Positions 1 through 7,391 of a DNA stretch of 14,703 bases are shown one piece after another. Positions within the stretch are counted from its first letter, which is position 1; every line of letters starts with the position of its first letter. The stretch is taken from positions 1 to 14,703 of the forward strand of contig JAZTZK010000382.1 of the NCBI GenBank assembly GCA_045637485.1, written 5' to 3'. Source of the stretch: UBA2862 sp045637485. GTDB taxonomy: Bacteria; Bacillota; Clostridia; Christensenellales; Aristaeellaceae. Below the pieces are notes generated by a model. That model was not told the DNA's origin. It was given only the letters and a program-made list of their open reading frames with translations, and made no database searches. The position numbers were made by a program, and so were the translations under genes.

Positions 1-3000
1 GTGGGTATGGACGCCTACCGCGTGCTCTATCTGAGCGCCGACGACTTCCTGGACGCCCAGGACCTGTATTCGGTTGACCTGCAGAGCCTGAAGGAATCGC
101 TGATCGCCACGGATGTCAGGGCCGCGTGCCTGGCCGGCGAGGACACCGCCTTCTACGTCACCGGCGCCAACCCCAAGCAGCTGGTCCGCGCCGACCTGCA
201 CAGTTTGGCGAATGAAGTCGTCTACACGGCTGCGGAGCCCATCGACCGGCTGTACATGTCGGCGGAGGGGCTGGTCTTCCAGCTGGTGGACCGGGCGGCC
301 ACGATGCTGTATGTGGAGGACACCGGCCGCTTTGAGATCTACAGCGGCGGCATGCCCAGAAGCGGCGCGATCGGCGAGCGCTACGAAATCTTCCTGAACG
401 ACGACGCCGAGCTGTATCTGAAGAGCCTTTTCAATTACAGCACCAGCCTGATCGACAGCGATGTAACCGCCTTTGCCTGGCTGAACAACACCGTCTACTA
501 CCTGACCCGCACCGGCAGCGCCCTGCGACTGAAGGCCTACGATCCCTCGGCAAAGACCTCGAAGATCGTGCTGACCCCGGGCGTAAAGATGAAGGACCAG
601 CTGACCGCCAGCGGCAAGTCGCTGTTCATGCTGGCCGCCGACAATACCGTTTGCCGGGTGGATATCGCCAAAGGCGCGCTGGGCGTTTTCAAGCGCTATT
701 CCGATCTGTCGGCCTATAAGCTGCCCGCGGAATACAATGTGGACGGGCTGTACATAGAGGGCATGAGCGGCCAGCTGAACGTCTACGCGCGGCTGATGGA
801 GAAGGCCTCGAAGCCCACCTTCTCGTTTATCGAATTTGAATCGGAGGCCGAAGTGACCGCCCCCGTGCTGTGCCTGATCGATACCCTGAAGCTCACCGGC
901 GAGCAGACCGCGTCGGACCGGCTGAAGCCCACGCCCCAGTACGCCACCCTGTCCAGGGGCAGCCGCGGCGACGCCGTCAGCGCCATCCAGCAACCGCTGA
1001 AGGACCTGGGCTATTACGACTACTATGTGGACGGCATTTTCGGTCCCCGCACCCAAGCCGCCGTGCAGCTGTTGCAGTTTGACCTGGAGCGCCCCGTGAC
1101 CGGCGTCGCCGACGCCGAGCTGCAGCGAATCATACTCTCCGGCAGGCTGAGCGCCTATGACCCCTACCACCAGCTGACCCGGGGCAACCGCGGCATGCGC
1201 GTCAGGCAGATGCAGGAGCGCCTGCGGGAGCTGGGTTACCTGGCCGACACGGCGGACGGCATATTCGGCCCCCGCACATTGAAGGCTGTGCAGCTGTTCC
1301 AGTATGAGAACGGCCTGCCGGAAAACAGCACCGCCACCCGGGATACGCTAAAGCGCCTCTATTCCGACGGCGCCAACCATTGCTCCAGCTACATCGACCT
1401 CTATCCCGGCGACACCGGCTATCGCGTGCGCGAGCTGAACAACCGCCTCAGGGACCTCTACTATCTGGAGAACAGCCCCGGCAGCACCTACAGCGCCCAT
1501 ACCACATCGGCGGTGCGCGTATTCCAGCGCACAGCCGGACTGAGGGAGACCGGCAACGCCAGCCAGGCGATGCAGCGCCTGCTGTTCTCGTATGACGCCC
1601 CCGAGGCTCCCGGCTTCATCGTGCTGCGCCGCGGCGATGACAACGAGCGCGTCGCCCGCCTGCAGCGCCGCCTGAGGGCGCTGAACTACTACGACGGTCC
1701 CGCGGACGGCTACTTCGGCAGGCAGACCATGGAAGCGGTGGCCCTGTTCCAGAAGAAGGTCGGCCTGAAGCCCACCGGCATCGCCACCGTGCGCACCCAA
1801 AAGCTGCTGTTTGACGAAGACGCGCCCGAATACGTGGAGCCCACCGTCATCGGCGAACCGGACATCTATGTCGAGGTATTCGACTTCGAAGACGACGGCA
1901 TCTACTTCATCTCCGAGGACAGCGCCCCGGACGGCTATGTCGTCTTCAGCTGGGATGTGGAGGGCCGCGTGGATCACTACAGCATCCGCGTAAACGACTC
2001 CCAGGGCAACGTGTACATCGATAAGGATACGCTGATGACCCGCACCGGCGTCTCTCTCGCCACGCTGGATTACAACGAGGTCTACACGCTGCGCGTCAGG
2101 GCCTATCCCGAAGACGGCGACAGCAGGCACATCACCCAGGCCGAGGTCGCCTTCGCCAGAATCGAGCCGATATATGAAGATGACGACCTGGAGGTCGAAA
2201 CCGTCGGCCTGCCTGAGATCATCATCAGCACGGTTGGCCGCACGGAAGGCGGCGTGTATTACCTGTTGCCCGGCGACATCACCTTCGATTGGCATGCCGA
2301 AGGCGATGTGGGCTCCTATGATGTGCGCATCGAGGACGAGAGCGGCAAGGTGGTCGTGGATCAGACCACGTCCGAGCATGTTGCCCGCTTCAGCTCCAAA
2401 GCCATGAGCGCCGGCGAAATCTACACCATCTCCGTCTCCGCGATTCCGGAAAACGGGAATATGAAGGCCGCCCGGTCCAATTCGGTTCAGTTTGCGCTGC
2501 CGGAGGTGGAGCTGCCCGAGCCCGATCCCACGCCGGAACCCATGCCGGAGCCGGAGCCCGATCCCACACCCGAGCCGATCGATGAATCTGAGGCCATCGA
2601 AGCGCAGGAGGAGCTCGAGCTGCCCGAGGAGGAGCTTGAGCTCATGCCCACCCTTGATTCGCCCGTTGAAATCGAAGATGAGGCAGATATAGAGGAAACC
2701 GTTGAGGCGCAGGATACCGAATCCGAAGTGGAACTGTCCGTGGAGGAAACGCCCGTCGAAGCGGCGAGCGAACCGGATACAAACGAGGCCATCCCCGAGG
2801 ATTTGGCCGAAACACCAGAAGTCGATATGATCCCCGAGGAAGCAATCGAACTCCCATCGGACGAGCCCGAAGTCGAGGAAGCTGTCGAGCTCCCGTCGGA
2901 CGAGCCCGAGGCCGAGGAAGCTGTCGAGCTTCCGTCGGATGAACCCGAAACCGAGGAACCGACTGAAGCGCATGAAGCGGAACCGGAGGAGGCGTTGCCC

Positions 3001-4089
3001 GACGATATCCCGCTGGAGGCGGATATACAGGAACCCGCGCGCGTCACCGAACCGGTCATCACCTTCGATTACGTGGAAAAGGCGCAGGACAACATCAGCT
3101 ACGTCTCGGGCGAAGTCCTTACCATGTCCTGGCAGTCTGAGGGCGACGTGGCGGAATACCGGATATCTCTGCTGGATTCCAACGGTAACCTGCTGGATTC
3201 CAGGGCGGTCGAAGCCACATCCCTGTCCGCCTACACCAGCGCGCTGGACCCCAATGAGGTCTATACACTGAAGGTCACGGCCATACCCGCCGGAGGATCA
3301 GAGGCCGACGGCGCGACCGCTTCGGCCAGCTTCGCCCTCTACGTCGCCGCTGACGCAGCTGCATTCGTCGATGAGCCCTATGAAGAGGCCACCGACGAGG
3401 ATGCCGAAGATGCATGGCAAAATGTCGAAGAGGAATATCAGGAGTCCGAGGTCGAAGAGGAATACCCAGAGCCCGAGGCCGAAGAGGAATACCTGGAGCC
3501 CGAGGTCGAAGAGGAGTACCAGGAGCCCGAGGTCGAAGAGGAATACCTGGAGCCCGACGTCGAAGAAGAGTACCTGGAGCCCGAGGCCGAAGAGGAGTAC
3601 CGGGAGCCAGAGGACGAAGAGGAATACCGGGAGACCGAGGATGAAGAGGCGGATTCCGGGAGTGCGGAAGGCGTCGACCTGAGCGAGGATGAGATCACGG
3701 AACTGCAGTACAAGCTGGAAAGCCTCGGGTGGCTGGAGGCTGACAGCTATACGCCGGGCATGCTGGATTTTGCCACCGTCTACGCCATCGGGGAATTCCA
3801 GAGCTATTGCAACGACAGCTTTGACCTCGACCTGCCGGTGATCGATCCCACGAATCCGATGATCGATGTCAGCACGCTGGAGACGTTGAGGTTCGCGGAC
3901 GAGAGCTATGCCAATCCCAACGCCATCCTGGCGTCCGATGACGCGTTCGACAGCGACGCTTATGAGGCGCCTGACGATGACTATGATGAGCCCGACTGGT
4001 ACGAAGAATCTGAGGAGTACGACGAGTCTGAGGAGTACGACGAATCCATCGATTTCGACGAGTCCGGCGAAGACACGGATATGGAATGA
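1..4089 (+). CDS. Modular peptidoglycan-binding, FN3-like wall-associated protein (5' end outside window)
   Basis: The reading frame is open from the first base, with no signal peptide or ribosome binding site visible, so the N-terminus lies upstream. Residues about 1-300 (window numbering) are beta-rich repeats resembling a DUF5050/TolB-like propeller. Four PG_binding_1-type repeats follow at about 313-378, 388-455, 464-531 and 540-606, with the typical 'GxxGxxVxxxQxxLxxLGYY...DGxFGxxTxxAVxxFQ' pattern. FN3/Ig-like modules lie at about 620-725, 738-835 and 1018-1115, each with a 'Y(T/D)(L/I)xVxAxPE/A' edge strand. Between them is a Pro/Glu-rich linker (841-1010). A 9-residue acidic tandem repeat (1142-1213) precedes a degenerate fifth peptidoglycan-binding-like unit (about 1226-1295) and a tail rich in Asp, Glu and Tyr. 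No catalytic domain is seen. Peptidoglycan binding is established for the repeat family. A role as an extracellular wall-bound adaptor is inference. Stop TGA at 4087-4089. Confidence 0.85.
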   Translation: MGMDAYRVLYLSADDFLDAQDLYSVDLQSLKESLIATDVRAACLAGEDTAFYVTGANPKQLVRADLHSLANEVVYTAAEPIDRLYMSAEGLVFQLVDRAATMLYVEDTGRFEIYSGGMPRSGAIGERYEIFLNDDAELYLKSLFNYSTSLIDSDVTAFAWLNNTVYYLTRTGSALRLKAYDPSAKTSKIVLTPGVKMKDQLTASGKSLFMLAADNTVCRVDIAKGALGVFKRYSDLSAYKLPAEYNVDGLYIEGMSGQLNVYARLMEKASKPTFSFIEFESEAEVTAPVLCLIDTLKLTGEQTASDRLKPTPQYATLSRGSRGDAVSAIQQPLKDLGYYDYYVDGIFGPRTQAAVQLLQFDLERPVTGVADAELQRIILSGRLSAYDPYHQLTRGNRGMRVRQMQERLRELGYLADTADGIFGPRTLKAVQLFQYENGLPENSTATRDTLKRLYSDGANHCSSYIDLYPGDTGYRVRELNNRLRDLYYLENSPGSTYSAHTTSAVRVFQRTAGLRETGNASQAMQRLLFSYDAPEAPGFIVLRRGDDNERVARLQRRLRALNYYDGPADGYFGRQTMEAVALFQKKVGLKPTGIATVRTQKLLFDEDAPEYVEPTVIGEPDIYVEVFDFEDDGIYFISEDSAPDGYVVFSWDVEGRVDHYSIRVNDSQGNVYIDKDTLMTRTGVSLATLDYNEVYTLRVRAYPEDGDSRHITQAEVAFARIEPIYEDDDLEVETVGLPEIIISTVGRTEGGVYYLLPGDITFDWHAEGDVGSYDVRIEDESGKVVVDQTTSEHVARFSSKAMSAGEIYTISVSAIPENGNMKAARSNSVQFALPEVELPEPDPTPEPMPEPEPDPTPEPIDESEAIEAQEELELPEEELELMPTLDSPVEIEDEADIEETVEAQDTESEVELSVEETPVEAASEPDTNEAIPEDLAETPEVDMIPEEAIELPSDEPEVEEAVELPSDEPEAEEAVELPSDEPETEEPTEAHEAEPEEALPDDIPLEADIQEPARVTEPVITFDYVEKAQDNISYVSGEVLTMSWQSEGDVAEYRISLLDSNGNLLDSRAVEATSLSAYTSALDPNEVYTLKVTAIPAGGSEADGATASASFALYVAADAAAFVDEPYEEATDEDAEDAWQNVEEEYQESEVEEEYPEPEAEEEYLEPEVEEEYQEPEVEEEYLEPDVEEEYLEPEAEEEYREPEDEEEYRETEDEEADSGSAEGVDLSEDEITELQYKLESLGWLEADSYTPGMLDFATVYAIGEFQSYCNDSFDLDLPVIDPTNPMIDVSTLETLRFADESYANPNAILASDDAFDSDAYEAPDDDYDEPDWYEESEEYDESEEYDESIDFDESGEDTDME
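2848..2964 (+). repeat. Three in-frame 39-bp tandem repeats in the acidic linker
   Basis: Three consecutive 39-nt units (2848-2886, 2887-2925, 2926-2964) each encode 13 residues of the form ELPSDEPExEEAV. The third copy has diverged to end in EEPT. They sit inside the large wall-protein gene between the second and third FN3-like modules and lengthen its extended acidic linker. Confidence 0.85.
3424..3639 (+). repeat. 27-bp coding minisatellite, eight copies (EEEYxEPEV repeats)
   Basis: Eight consecutive 27-nt units each encode 9 residues of the form (V/A/D)EEEYxEPE, with x being Q, P, L or R. The first unit has ESE instead of EPE, and the last has ETE. A degraded ninth unit follows. All units keep the frame. 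The sequence predicts a highly acidic, extended segment with one Tyr per unit. Near-identical units make copy-number change by slippage or recombination likely (inference). Confidence 0.9.
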
Positions 4090-4097
4090 CATGAATT

Positions 4098-4133
4098 AAA
4101 AAGGGGGCTGTCTCACAAAGAGGCAGTCCCTTT
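4098..4133. terminator. Bidirectional intrinsic terminator between wall protein gene and dus
   Basis: Arms 4104-4114 and 4120-4130 form an 11-bp stem with two G-U pairs around the loop ACAAA. An A-rich run (4098-4102) lies to the left and TTTACTGTTT to the right, so the hairpin can end transcription from either side. It lies between the convergent stop codons of the wall protein (4089, + strand) and the dihydrouridine synthase (4155, - strand). Confidence 0.75.
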
Positions 4134-4154
4134 ACTGTTTATATGCGAATCCTC

Positions 4155-5243
4155 CTACAGCCACTTGGCCATGCGACGCGCCTGGCGGTGGGCTACGGTG
4201 TCCAGCGTGGGTTTGGGCAGCAGCTCCTGGTGGATCTCCAGGTCGTCGCGCCTCTCCAGATCGTCCTGATAGCCCTCCAGCAGAGCGCGGAAGCCATCAA
4301 GGGTGACGACGGCGTTCAGGCGGGTCAGCACCGCGTCAAATCCTGTCAGGCCCGCGAGTATCCAGCCGCAGAAGCGCCGCATCTCGCAGATGGCCACGCC
4401 TTCCGGACGATGGTGGCAGGTCAGCATTGCAAGCCGGATCAGCAGTGTGACGCGCTCGGGGGCGCGTCTGGACACCACTAACCCGCCCCGGCGAAGGGTG
4501 GCGATGTCCTCGAATATCCAGGGCGCCTTCAGCGCCGCCCTGCCGATGGCGATTCCCGCCGCATGGGTATCCCGCAGAAAAGCCAGCGCGTCCTCGGCGC
4601 AGGTGACGCCGCCGTTGGCATACACCGGGATGCGGACGGCGTCGCAGACGGCCCGTATCGCCGGCGTATCGACAGGGCCCAGATACATCTGTTCCCGGGT
4701 GCGCCCGTGCAGCGTGACGCTCTGAAAGCCCAGGTCCTCGGCCTGCGCAACCAGGAGGGGGGCGGTGATGTGCGCCGCGTCCCAGCCCAACCGCAGCTTC
4801 AGCCGCACCGGCAGGGACGTGGCCGCTTTCACGGCGGCCATAACCGCCACCGCCCGCTCAGGCGACTTCAACAGCGCCGCGCCGTTGCCGCTGCCCACCA
4901 CCTTGCGCGCCGGACAGCCCATGTTGATGTCGATGGCGTCAAAGCGCTCCAGCGCCTCGAGCCTGCGGGCCGACTCCGCCATCGCCGCCGGGTCGCTGCC
5001 GATCAGCTGGGCCGCCAGGTTGCGTTCACCCGGAAAGCGGGCCAGCACCTCCTGAAACGTGGGACTCATGGGCCGCTTTGCCCGTCCGTAGGCCAGCGAT
5101 TGTATCATCTCCGTGGTCGCGCCATCGGCCCCATAGTCGAAGCAGATGCTTCGAAAGGAGGCGCGGGTCATGCCGTCCATCGGCGCGAGCAGGAACTCCG
5201 GTGTCTGCACTGGAAGCGTTTCCTTCATGGTCTTTCGCGTCAC
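4155..5243 (-). CDS. dus: tRNA-dihydrouridine synthase (Dus family, DusB-like)
   Basis: FMN-dependent reductase of the Dus family, which reduces uridines in the tRNA D-loop to dihydrouridine using NADPH. The protein is a TIM barrel of 362 residues, close to the usual 320-350. Visible signatures are the N-terminal 'LAPMDGMT' flavin-site strand (about 19-26), the catalytic loop NMGCPARK with Cys110, 'LKLRLGW' (149-154), HGRTR at 179-183, the phosphate-binding 'YANGGV' (208-213) and 'IGRAALKAPW' (233-242). The longest frame begins with GTG at 5243, which overlaps the upstream stop by 4 bases (suggesting coupling). An ATG at 5228, five codons downstream, is an equally plausible start because neither has a strong Shine-Dalgarno. 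This is the last gene of the six-gene operon, just before the 4104-4130 terminator. The exact Dus subclass and target position cannot be read from sequence alone. Confidence 0.93.
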   Translation of the reverse strand: MTRKTMKETLPVQTPEFLLAPMDGMTRASFRSICFDYGADGATTEMIQSLAYGRAKRPMSPTFQEVLARFPGERNLAAQLIGSDPAAMAESARRLEALERFDAIDINMGCPARKVVGSGNGAALLKSPERAVAVMAAVKAATSLPVRLKLRLGWDAAHITAPLLVAQAEDLGFQSVTLHGRTREQMYLGPVDTPAIRAVCDAVRIPVYANGGVTCAEDALAFLRDTHAAGIAIGRAALKAPWIFEDIATLRRGGLVVSRRAPERVTLLIRLAMLTCHHRPEGVAICEMRRFCGWILAGLTGFDAVLTRLNAVVTLDGFRALLEGYQDDLERRDDLEIHQELLPKPTLDTVAHRQARRMAKWL

Positions 5244-6454
5244 CCGGTGACGTTCAGGCGGGCGTCGCCGGTCTTCTGATAGCCCTGCTGCAACAGTTGG
5301 GTAATGTCCCAGGGTCTGGACGCGGCATCCGGGTATATCTTCAGCAGGTAGACGTAGGGCTCCAGCTTGGTTGGATCGATCTCGGCGCAGCGCTTCAGCA
5401 TTGCCGCCGCCTTTTCATTATCCCCGGCCTCCAGGTAAGCCATCGCGGCGGAGGAGGCAAAGCTGTAGCTGTTCGGATCGCGCTGCAACGCGCGCTCGTA
5501 GTAGAGCCCCGCCTGGCTGTAATCGCCCGCCTGATAGTGCTGGTAGCCCAGGGTACTGTAGGCGTCCTTGCTCCATGCGGCGTTCACCCGCGCCAGGCTG
5601 ACCTGTCCCGCCCTCGAAAAGGCATAGATCACAAACATCAGCAGCAGTATCACAAACAGCGCCAGCCCCACGATCCCCCTGAGATGGCGCATGAAAAAGC
5701 TCCCCTCGTCATCTTCTTCAAAGGCGAAGCCGTCCCGGAATTCATCCTCTTCGGCGTCGTCATCGTAGGGATCGTCCTCTTCATAGGGCGCGCGCTTGCG
5801 ATCCATAAAGATGTCATCGGGGTCCATCGTCTTTGGCGGCACCAGCGTGTTGGCCTGCTTGTGGCGCTTTTTGCCCTTGTCCCGGGGCTTTGCGCCCTGT
5901 ATATCCAGCTCCAGCTTCGGCGCGGCGCCGTCCAATCGGACGGGGGTCTCCTCTTCCCGCTTCATTTCGGGCGGCTTCTTTTCGAGCGTGACGGCCTCTT
6001 TTTTCTTTATTATCTCTTCCTTCCAGTCCGATTCCTCCAGCTTTTCGTCGGCTTCCTCCAGCGCGAGGGGCGAAAAATCCTCCGCCGATGCTTCGGGCCT
6101 GGCCCACACATCCGTCTCCATGTGGCGCTTGCGGGCCCGATCCCAATCCAGCAACTCCGCTGCGGCGTCCACCACGGGCTCTTTACCCTTCGAAACGTCC
6201 GACGCGTCAACGTCTTTTGAAACCGACGTCGGTTTATCTTCAAGGCTTTCCTCCGCCAATATGGCTGTCACCCCCTCCGATTCCCGACCCTTGGCTTCAT
6301 ACCTGTCCCCACCTTCAGCCGCAGAGACTGAAGCGGCGTGGACAGGCACAGCCACCGGCTCATCGTCCTGTTCCGGTATGACGATGGGCTTGCCGCAGAA
6401 AGGGCAGAAGAGCATGTCTTCGCCCACTTTTTTTCCGCAATGCGAACAGTACAC
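5240..6454 (-). CDS. Zinc-ribbon, single-pass membrane, TPR protein
   Basis: A 404-residue protein with three parts. An N-terminal zinc ribbon has two CxxC knuckles (Cys3/Cys6 and Cys17/Cys20). A long, low-complexity, mostly charged linker spans about 27-250 and is rich in Glu, Lys and Asp. One hydrophobic segment at about 258-280, preceded by the basic MRHLR, is followed by a C-terminal TPR region (about 295-390) that includes 'YQHYQAGDYSQAGLYYERAL' and 'AYLEAGDNEKAAAMLKRC'. The basic residues before the membrane segment suggest zinc ribbon inside and TPRs outside. The start is GTG, supported by an AGGGAGGA-like site at 6461-6470. The stop overlaps the dus start, and the HEAT protein stop lies 29 bp upstream. 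Zinc-ribbon proteins of this layout are common in Bacillota, mostly without assigned function. A protein-interaction role at the membrane is inference. Confidence 0.8.
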   Translation of the reverse strand: MYCSHCGKKVGEDMLFCPFCGKPIVIPEQDDEPVAVPVHAASVSAAEGGDRYEAKGRESEGVTAILAEESLEDKPTSVSKDVDASDVSKGKEPVVDAAAELLDWDRARKRHMETDVWARPEASAEDFSPLALEEADEKLEESDWKEEIIKKKEAVTLEKKPPEMKREEETPVRLDGAAPKLELDIQGAKPRDKGKKRHKQANTLVPPKTMDPDDIFMDRKRAPYEEDDPYDDDAEEDEFRDGFAFEEDDEGSFFMRHLRGIVGLALFVILLLMFVIYAFSRAGQVSLARVNAAWSKDAYSTLGYQHYQAGDYSQAGLYYERALQRDPNSYSFASSAAMAYLEAGDNEKAAAMLKRCAEIDPTKLEPYVYLLKIYPDAASRPWDITQLLQQGYQKTGDARLNVTG

Positions 6455-6483
6455 AGGTCTTCCTCCCTTTCGATGTGATTGCG

Positions 6484-7302
6484 TCAGATGTTGCGCATGG
6501 CCTCGTAATCCGGGTCGCCGTAGAAGGCGCGCTCCTCGCCCGGGTCGGCGCCCAGCTCCTCAATGGCGTTGCGCAGCTCGATATAATCCAGATAGCCGAT
6601 CTCCGTCAGGGTCAGAAATGGCTTCATGGCGTCGATGGCTCTCGGGTCGCCCAGCTTGCCCAGGAACGAAGCGTACAGCGCGCGCTGCTCCGGGCGATTG
6701 CGGAGCTTGTCCAGCATGTAGCTGAGAATGCGATCATCCCCCGGGAAATTGGCACAGATGCCCAGTATGCGCTGCTGGCCGAACTCTCCGGCTTCATCAT
6801 AGCGCTCCAGCAGCGCCCCGATCTGACTGCCATCCCCATCCGAGAGGATGTCCGCCGCAAGCTCGCTGATCTCGTCCCCCTCGCCGCCCCGACAGGCCAG
6901 GTCGACGTACAGGTCCCGGGCATCATCGCTGTCGATGTCCCGCAGCAAGGCCAGCGCCGTCGCTCGCAGCGATTCAGGCCTGTCCCCGTCCGCCACGATG
7001 CGCATCAGGCCGGGCACGCACGGCTGGCCAACGCTGACCACCCGGCTGTACAGCGGCTCCGGCAGGCCGATGTCCCGCTTATTGTATTCCTCCAGCAGCT
7101 TCAGCAGGTCCTTCGGCGCGCTGTAGCGCAGGAAGTACTCCCCCGGCCTTTCTCCGTCCAGCCACTTGGCCGGCGCGTTCAGCCAGTTCAGCATGATTTC
7201 GTTGTAGCTGTCCTCCACCTGCTTCTCGGTCATGCCGGGGTGCATGGCCATCCAGGTGCGGGCGTAATCAAAGAATTTGGCGTCAAAATCGTGTATCTTC
7301 AT
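6484..7302 (-). CDS. HEAT-repeat-like protein of unknown function
   Basis: A 272-residue soluble protein with no signal peptide or membrane segment. The N-terminal ~85 residues (FFDYARTWMAMHPG..., PAKWLDGERPGEYF) form a distinctive Trp/Tyr-rich region that I do not recognise. From about residue 95 onward there are successive helix pairs of HEAT/Armadillo type, for example 'CVPGLMRIVADGDRPESLRA', 'ILGICANFPGDDRILSYML' and 'FLGKLGDPRAIDAMKPFL'. Such repeats normally form a curved solenoid for protein binding. The ATG start has GGAG seven bases upstream. It lies fourth in the operon, 89 bp after the larger TPR/HEAT protein and 29 bp before the zinc-ribbon protein. The repeat structure shared with its neighbours suggests a common assembly (inference). 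Function unknown. Confidence 0.75.
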   Translation of the reverse strand: MKIHDFDAKFFDYARTWMAMHPGMTEKQVEDSYNEIMLNWLNAPAKWLDGERPGEYFLRYSAPKDLLKLLEEYNKRDIGLPEPLYSRVVSVGQPCVPGLMRIVADGDRPESLRATALALLRDIDSDDARDLYVDLACRGGEGDEISELAADILSDGDGSQIGALLERYDEAGEFGQQRILGICANFPGDDRILSYMLDKLRNRPEQRALYASFLGKLGDPRAIDAMKPFLTLTEIGYLDYIELRNAIEELGADPGEERAFYGDPDYEAMRNI

Positions 7303-7343
7303 GCAAATACTCCATTATTTCTATGCTATGGCAATAGCGGTAA

Positions 7344-7370
7344 AGATCCTGAGCGCAGCGACGTCGAAGG
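7344..7370. repeat. Possible remnant of a dispersed palindromic repeat
   Basis: The 89-bp gap between the HEAT and TPR/HEAT genes is the longest inside the operon. It contains a stretch beginning AGATCCTGAGCG and ending GTCGAAGG. This resembles a GATCCTGAGCG...GTCGAAGG short repeat I recall seeing dispersed in many bacterial genomes, with a few extra bases in the middle. Only one copy is present in the window, so its repeat status cannot be shown here. Confidence 0.25.
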
Positions 7371-7391
7371 CACTGCAGCTCCTGCATACCG

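Noticed and set aside
1348..2973. 541-codon open frame on the minus strand
   Set aside because: It lies wholly antisense to the wall-protein gene. Its long run without stops follows from the G+C-rich codon use and acidic repeats of the real gene. The product is a low-complexity Gly/Phe/Arg/Leu mixture with no domain or ribosome binding site.
3298..4092. 264-codon minus-strand frame with leucine/phenylalanine-rich repeats resembling membrane helices
   Set aside because: It is the reverse complement of the 27-bp acidic minisatellite and the acidic tail; the hydrophobic periodicity is a by-product of that repeat.
5078..6220. 380-codon plus-strand frame
   Set aside because: It overlaps the Dus and zinc-ribbon genes on the other strand, and its translation has no recognisable domain.
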